A DNA stretch of 64,000 nucleotides. Origin: DATDIC01 sp963777625. Its GTDB lineage: Bacteria > Pseudomonadota > Alphaproteobacteria > Acetobacterales > Acetobacteraceae. The DNA is taken from NCBI GenBank assembly GCA_963777625.1, contig CAVZRO010000040.1, forward strand, positions 106,159 through 170,158. Direction: 5' to 3'. How positions within the stretch are numbered: position 1 is the stretch's first letter; every line of letters starts with the position of its first letter. Of the stretch, positions 63,349 through 64,000 are shown piece after piece. A program made the translations under genes and the position numbers. Under the pieces are notes generated by a model, which searched no databases, had not been told where the DNA came from, and saw only the letters and a program-made list of their open reading frames with translations.

Positions 63349-63732
63349 TTGGTCGCGGCGGCCAACGAGGTCCTGGCAAAGCATTACGAGCCGTTCTGGC
63401 ATATGGTTGCCGCTGCGGTGCGCGGGCTTGACGGGCGCGTGTGGACCGGCATCCATCTGGGCACCACGGTGGGACGGATGTCGGTTTGCGCCGAGCCGAT
63501 CGCGCTCGGCCGCGCGCTGCTGGAGGGCGACGGGACGGTCGATACGATCGTGGCCGTGCGGCACCCGAAACCCGAGGAGACCGACCGCGAGCTGGCGGTG
63601 GTGTCGCCCTGCGGCGCCTGCCGCGAGCTGGTCATGGACCATTGGCCGGACGCGCTGGTGATCCTGAACACCGCGGACGGGCTGGTGAAGGTGCCGATCC
63701 GCACGCTGCTGCCGGCACCCTATCGGCGCTGA
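63349..63732 (+). CDS. Cytidine deaminase-like protein
   Basis: A ~127-residue zinc deaminase: RMSVCAEPIALGRAL (Cys-Ala-Glu; Cys ligand and catalytic Glu) and VVSPCGACRELVMD (Pro-Cys-x-x-Cys). It resembles the blasticidin-S/cytidine deaminase group rather than E. coli Cdd. No ATG or GTG exists in frame after the recA stop; TTG 63349 is the first usual alternative start, while protein-like codons continue upstream to about 63301, so the start may overlap recA or be non-standard. No ribosome site is visible. Confidence 0.75.
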   Translation: MVAAANEVLAKHYEPFWHMVAAAVRGLDGRVWTGIHLGTTVGRMSVCAEPIALGRALLEGDGTVDTIVAVRHPKPEETDRELAVVSPCGACRELVMDHWPDALVILNTADGLVKVPIRTLLPAPYRR

Positions 63733-64000
63733 TCGGGCGGCTCGGTTCGGCGGCGGTTACGTCTGTAACATCACGCGCCCGCCGTCATGGCCGGACTTGT
63801 CCCGCCTCCCCGATAGGGGTCGGGCTTGTCCCGCCTCCCCCGTCATGGCCGGGCTTGTCCCGGCCATCCACGACGTCTCGCGCGTCACTGATCTCCAAGC
63901 GCCGCATATTTCGTATAATACTAATATTATATCGCACCATCATGACCGCCGCCTCATAGAGCGAGCGGCGCGGTGGGCGACAAAGTCGTGGATGGCCGGG
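63733..64000. repeat. MITE-like element F and AT-rich stretch at window end
   Basis: Contains CGTCATGGCCGG(A/G)CTTGTCCC units, the family core CTTGTCCCGGCCATCCACGA around 63853-63872, an AT-rich block (TCGTATAATACTAATATTAT near 63910-63930), and, in reverse orientation at 63974-64000, GTGGGCGACAAAGTCGTGGA of the same core. A head-to-head pair or an inverted insertion continues past the window. Confidence 0.6.

Overview
The window is GC-rich DNA from an alphaproteobacterium, most likely a member of the Acetobacteraceae or a close Rhodospirillales relative. This is inferred from the atpHAGDC order, the flgBC-fliEQR-flhB set followed by a CckA-like kinase and recA, CcdAB and BrnTA modules, and the mix of TRAP, luciferase-like and acyl-CoA metabolism genes. 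No rRNA, tRNA, CRISPR array or intact insertion sequence was recognised. Assignment rests on reading the sequence only; no database search was run.

Layout. 1-3300: a lipoprotein gene and recG, then a divergent BrnT/BrnA toxin-antitoxin pair with a paired operator. 3500-12950: small-molecule enzymes (F420/FMN luciferase-like, SMP-30, VOC, cupin, alpha/beta hydrolase), a DHA2 drug exporter, a membrane J-domain protein and an ECF sigma factor. 13100-17900: a decayed pyruvate dehydrogenase E1 fragment, a Dyp peroxidase, an exported NHL protein and a frameshifted OprB porin. 18300-29300: more luciferase-like oxidoreductases, an MFS carrier, an aldo/keto reductase, a VOC dioxygenase-like gene, two acyl-CoA dehydrogenases and a GMC dehydrogenase with its small subunit. 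29300-42300: IS630 and IS30 remnants, a complete TRAP transporter (dctPQM), a PEP-CTERM gene, a PPOX/F420-type protein, an SDR, zwf, a BNR-repeat protein paired with a MoaD-like protein, a BBE-type FAD oxidase and a dctM remnant. 42400-48700: a broken PD-(D/E)XK nuclease-like gene, an exported isoaspartyl methyltransferase, a membrane spermidine-synthase-like protein and a hydrolase. 48900-54100: F1 ATP synthase operon atpHAGDC. 54300-55900: ccdAB and a decayed Gly-rich gene. 56100-63700: flagellar export and rod genes, a hybrid histidine kinase, recA and a deaminase.

Two themes stand out. First, dispersed non-coding repeats occupy many intergenic gaps: a MITE-like family with terminal inverted repeats, REP-like hairpins, and a short palindrome family inside the atp operon. 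Second, many otherwise full-length genes (oprB, VOC, GMC, zwf, PEP-CTERM, nuclease, ccdB and others) carry single frameshifts, while recA, atp and flagellar genes are intact. This is either indel error in the assembly or real decay of accessory genes.

Functional connections: DctP-DctQ-DctM form one carboxylate uptake system; AtpH-A-G-D-C form the F1 motor; FliO-P-Q-R-FlhB form the flagellar export gate with FlgB/C and FliE as the first rod parts; the two acyl-CoA dehydrogenases with VOC and luciferase-like enzymes suggest degradation of an unidentified carbon source.
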